The translations under genes and the position numbers were made by a program. From NCBI RefSeq assembly GCF_900060185.1, contig NZ_FIZY01000011.1, forward strand, positions 1 to 64,000: a stretch of 64,000 nucleotides of DNA, read 5' to 3'. Origin of the DNA: Grimontia marina. Lineage in GTDB: Bacteria > Pseudomonadota > Gammaproteobacteria > Enterobacterales > Vibrionaceae. The notes beneath the pieces were generated by a model that saw only the letters and a program-made list of their open reading frames with translations, made no database searches and was not told where the DNA came from. This document shows positions 61,379 to 64,000 of this stretch, piece after piece (position 1 is the first letter of the stretch; the number at the start of each line of letters is the position of its first letter).

Positions 61379-63439
61379 ATGTCTCAGTTCGACGCAATTT
61401 TTCAGCCGCTTGCGATCAACAAGCTAACGATCAGAAACCGGGTGATCAGTACGGCACATGCCGAGGTGTATGCGACGGAAAATGGCATGCCGACTGAGCG
61501 CTATATCAAGTACTACGAAGAGAAAGCCAAGGGTGGTATTGGCCTCTGTGTCTGCGGTGGCTCAAGTCCCGTCTCCATTGATAGTCCCCAGCATTGGTGG
61601 AGCTCTGTGAATGTCAGCACAGATGAAATTATTCCGCACTTCCAGAACCTTGCAGATGCTATGCACAAGCATGGCGCACACATCATGATTCAGCTCACCC
61701 ACATGGGACGCCGTTCCCGTTGGGATGGGGGGCACTGGCCGACCTTGATGAGCCCGAGTGGTATCCGCGAGCCGGTTCACCGTGCAACTTGTAAAACCAT
61801 CGAAACAGAAGAGATTTGGCGCATCATCGATGATTTCGCTCAGGCAACCCGCCGTGCAAAAGAAGGTGGCTTGGATGGTGTTGAACTCTCATTTGCTCAC
61901 CAACACCTTGTCGACCAGTTCTGGAGTCCGCGTGTTAACCGACGTACTGATGAATGGGGTGGTAGCTTCGAAAACCGTATGCGCTTTGGCGTTGAAGTGC
62001 TGAAAGCGGTACGTGCGGAAGTAGGGCCTGATTTCGCGGTCGGTATTCGCATGACGGGAGACGAATTTCATCCTGATGGCCTTGACCACGAGAACATGAA
62101 AGAAATCGCGGCCTACTATGACGGGCTGGGAATGATTGATTTCTTCAGCGTGGTCGGCTCAGGTTGTGACACCCACAATACCTTGGCTAACGTCATCCCG
62201 AATATGACTTATCCGCCAGAGCCGTTTATTCATCTCGCCGCAGGTATTCGCAGCGTGGTGAATGTGCCGGTAATGCATGCACAAAACATCAAGGATCCGG
62301 TACAGGCTGCGCGTGCGCTGGAAAGCGGATTGATTGACTTTGTCGGTATGACACGCGCCCACATCGCAGACCCTCATCTCATCACTAAAGTGAAGCTGGG
62401 CCAGACAGATCAAATCCGTCAGTGTGTTGGTGCCAACTACTGCATCGACCGCCAATATCAGGGTATCGATGTCCTCTGTATCCAAAACGCAGCCACGTCT
62501 CGTGAATCCAAAGTCCCACACATCATCAGCAAGACAGACGGCCCAATTCGCAAAGTGGTGGTGGTCGGTGGCGGTCCCGGTGGCATGGAAGCAGCGCGTG
62601 TCTGTGCCGAGCGCGGTCATGAGGTCACCCTGTTTGAAAAAAACAGTGAGCTTGGTGGGCAAATCACGCTGGCTGCCGCTGCGCCTCAGCGTGAACAAAT
62701 CGCAGGTATTACCCGCTGGTTCGATCTCGAACTGCGCCGTTTGGGTGTGAACCTTGTATTCGATACGGCGGCAGATGAAGCCACCATTATGGCTGAATCG
62801 CCCGATGTGGTGGTGCTGGCTGTCGGCGGTAAACCGTTTATCAATCAGGAAGCTAAATGGGGCGGTGATGACGGTTTGGTGGTGAGCAGTTGGGACATTC
62901 TGAGTGGTGCGGTTGAGCCGGGCAAAAACGTGGTGGTGTATGACACCATTTGCGAATTCGCGGGTATGTCTGTCGCGGATTATCTAGCGGCGAAAGGCTC
63001 ACTGGTGGAAATTGTCACCGATGACATCAAACCGGGTGTCGCAGTGGGCGGCACCAGCTTCCCCACATACTATCGAAGCCTCTACGAGCGCGATGTGGTG
63101 ATGACGCCGGATCTGGTGCTGGAAGAGGTCTACAAAGAGGGTGACAAGCTGATTGCCCGCTTCGAAAACGAATACACAGGTGTGTGCGAAGAGCGCGTGG
63201 TTGATCAGGTAGTGGTTGAAAATGGGGTCAGACCGGACGAGGCGCTCTACTATGCGCTTAAGGAAGGCTCCCGCAACCGCGGCCAGGTAGATATCGACAC
63301 CCTGTTCGCCTTCGAACCACAACCCGCATTTGCTGAACAGGCGGACGGTTATCTACTTTATCGCATCGGGGATTGCAGCGCGCAGCGCAATATTCACGCT
63401 GCCATCTACGATTCACTGCGTCTGTTTAAAGACCTCTGA
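61379..63439 (+). CDS. dgcA: Dimethylglycine demethylation protein DgcA (flavin/Fe-S oxidoreductase)
   Basis: 686 residues of the trimethylamine-dehydrogenase type. An N-terminal FMN-binding TIM barrel (about 1-340) carries RNRVISTAHAEVYA and VELSFAHQHLVDQFWSPRVNRRTDEWGGS. The cluster region CVGANYCIDRQYQGIDVLC has three of the four Cys of the 4Fe-4S motif (the middle one is Ala). An FAD/NAD Rossmann fold follows (VVVVGGGPGGMEAARVCAERG, about 395-420). With DgcB and ETF it demethylates dimethylglycine to sarcosine. AAGGAAG precedes the ATG. It is followed by dgcB 20 bp on. Confidence 0.93.
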   Translation: MSQFDAIFQPLAINKLTIRNRVISTAHAEVYATENGMPTERYIKYYEEKAKGGIGLCVCGGSSPVSIDSPQHWWSSVNVSTDEIIPHFQNLADAMHKHGAHIMIQLTHMGRRSRWDGGHWPTLMSPSGIREPVHRATCKTIETEEIWRIIDDFAQATRRAKEGGLDGVELSFAHQHLVDQFWSPRVNRRTDEWGGSFENRMRFGVEVLKAVRAEVGPDFAVGIRMTGDEFHPDGLDHENMKEIAAYYDGLGMIDFFSVVGSGCDTHNTLANVIPNMTYPPEPFIHLAAGIRSVVNVPVMHAQNIKDPVQAARALESGLIDFVGMTRAHIADPHLITKVKLGQTDQIRQCVGANYCIDRQYQGIDVLCIQNAATSRESKVPHIISKTDGPIRKVVVVGGGPGGMEAARVCAERGHEVTLFEKNSELGGQITLAAAAPQREQIAGITRWFDLELRRLGVNLVFDTAADEATIMAESPDVVVLAVGGKPFINQEAKWGGDDGLVVSSWDILSGAVEPGKNVVVYDTICEFAGMSVADYLAAKGSLVEIVTDDIKPGVAVGGTSFPTYYRSLYERDVVMTPDLVLEEVYKEGDKLIARFENEYTGVCEERVVDQVVVENGVRPDEALYYALKEGSRNRGQVDIDTLFAFEPQPAFAEQADGYLLYRIGDCSAQRNIHAAIYDSLRLFKDL

Positions 63440-63459
63440 CCGACTGCGGGGTAGCTGTG

Positions 63460-64000
63460 ATGTGGACGTCGCTTATCGGTCCCTTGTTAGTCATCATGAT
63501 TGCGCTGGCGATTGCGGGCGCAGTCAAACGAATTCGTCTCTGGCAGCAAGGAAAGCCAGCCAGCTTTTCTATCGGGAAAGCCCTTGCTGCCATTCCCCGA
63601 CGCTACTTGGTCGATCTTCACGACGTGGTTGCACGTGACAAAGCGTTTGCGAACACGCATGTCGCCACTGCTGGGGGCTTTGTGGCATCCGGCATTTTAA
63701 TGGTGCTGGTTTTCGTTATGGGGTTAGACAATACCCTGACATTCGCATTAATGAGTGCAACGTTTGCCGCGATGGCGTTTGGTGCAGTAAAGGTGAAAAA
63801 GCGTCGCGAAAATCCTCCAGCGAACCTTTCCAAGGGGCCTTGGCAGAGGCTACCTAACAGTCTGCTGGTTTTCTCCTTCTCTGGTTTGATGATGTCATTG
63901 CTGTTGTTATTAGGCATCGGCAATGTGCCTATCATCGTCGCGGCGCTGCTTATCGTTGGCATTCTGTTAGGTTTGGCTGAGCTGCTGTTTGGTATGACCT
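63460..64000 (+). CDS. dgcB: Dimethylglycine demethylation protein DgcB, N-terminal part (runs off right edge)
   Basis: ATG 63460 (a GTG directly before is in frame too) opens a frame that stays open to the window end, 180 codons. The product has an N-terminal helix, then RYLVDLHDVVARDKAFANTHVATAGGF, the strongly conserved segment of DgcB, and further transmembrane helices (LLVFSFSGLMMSLLLLLGIG). The rest, expected to carry Fe-S domains, is outside. DgcB passes electrons from DgcA to the respiratory chain. Confidence 0.88.
   Translation, partial: MWTSLIGPLLVIMIALAIAGAVKRIRLWQQGKPASFSIGKALAAIPRRYLVDLHDVVARDKAFANTHVATAGGFVASGILMVLVFVMGLDNTLTFALMSATFAAMAFGAVKVKKRRENPPANLSKGPWQRLPNSLLVFSFSGLMMSLLLLLGIGNVPIIVAALLIVGILLGLAELLFGMT

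Noticed and set aside
1-64000. tRNA, rRNA, CRISPR, prophage or transposase genes
   Set aside because: None could be recognised on either strand by reading; mobile DNA is limited to non-autonomous repeats.

Overview
The window looks like a chromosomal segment of a marine gammaproteobacterium, most likely Vibrionaceae (Grimontia/Enterovibrio/Photobacterium-like). This is inferred from protein flavour, moderate GC and a family of palindromic intergenic repeats beginning TATACCCAAACAACCTGAAG; no rRNA or tRNA gene was seen to fix the taxon. It is 64 kb of dense genes with two one-carbon/methylamine catabolic blocks, a complete Tad (Flp) pilus locus, a TRAP transporter with its own two-component system, and a giant adhesin running off the left edge.

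Layout. 1-5767 (minus): N-terminal 1,922 codons of a LapA/RTX-type adhesin with VCBS-like repeats and a probable LapG cleavage site. 6226-10660 (plus): a degenerate hybrid sensor kinase (REC-pseudokinase-REC-REC-HPt) overlapping a REC-GGDEF-EAL protein, a plausible c-di-GMP module next to a c-di-GMP-type adhesin. 10.7-16.1 kb: small accessory genes (DUF1223, small lipoprotein, CutA, outer-membrane barrel, HxlR regulator, LysE exporter, GNAT, a frameshifted VOC pseudogene) interspersed with palindromic repeats. 16.2-22.5 kb: fdhD divergent from soxB-soxD-soxA, where soxA carries a C-terminal SoxG-like domain. 22.7-24.7 kb: TSUP permease, RpiR-type regulator, Rof-like antiterminator. 24.8-36.9 kb (minus): Tad locus flp-tadV-rcpC-rcpA-rcpB/cpaD-tadZ-tadA-B-C-D-E-F-G-ompA. 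37.5-38.4 kb: YeeE/YedE sulfur transporter pair. 38.5-45.9 kb: DctB-like kinase, DctD-like sigma54 activator, a 270-bp inverted-repeat element inserted at its stop codon, three phased activator sites, a sigma54 promoter and a TAXI-TRAP transporter. 46.5-52.8 kb: mostly single genes (M14 deacylase, EamA exporter, Zur-box DUF1826 gene, MipA, lipocalin, SGNH protein with a Thr nucleophile).

53.0-64.0 kb: one-carbon and dimethylglycine catabolism. A DmdA/GcvT-like THF methyltransferase, a MetF-like reductase and formate-THF ligase could pass a methyl group from methyl-THF to formate. A chemoreceptor follows, then M19-like protein, DUF5943-like protein, dgcA and the start of dgcB. DgcAB makes sarcosine and SoxBDA(G) makes glycine plus methylene-THF; FdhD supports formate dehydrogenase maturation. 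The two blocks together read as a route for methylated amines (probably glycine-betaine derived) into glycine, C1-folate and formate, although they lie about 36 kb apart with the Tad and TRAP loci between them.

Most notable: the SoxA-SoxG fusion; the mobile element that replaced the stop codon of the sigma54 activator; three 20-bp sites spaced 34 and 68 bp; a hairpin hiding the ribosome binding site of the demethylase operon; a metal-site-degenerate M19 protein; the kinase-dead hub; and the LapG-type site in the adhesin.
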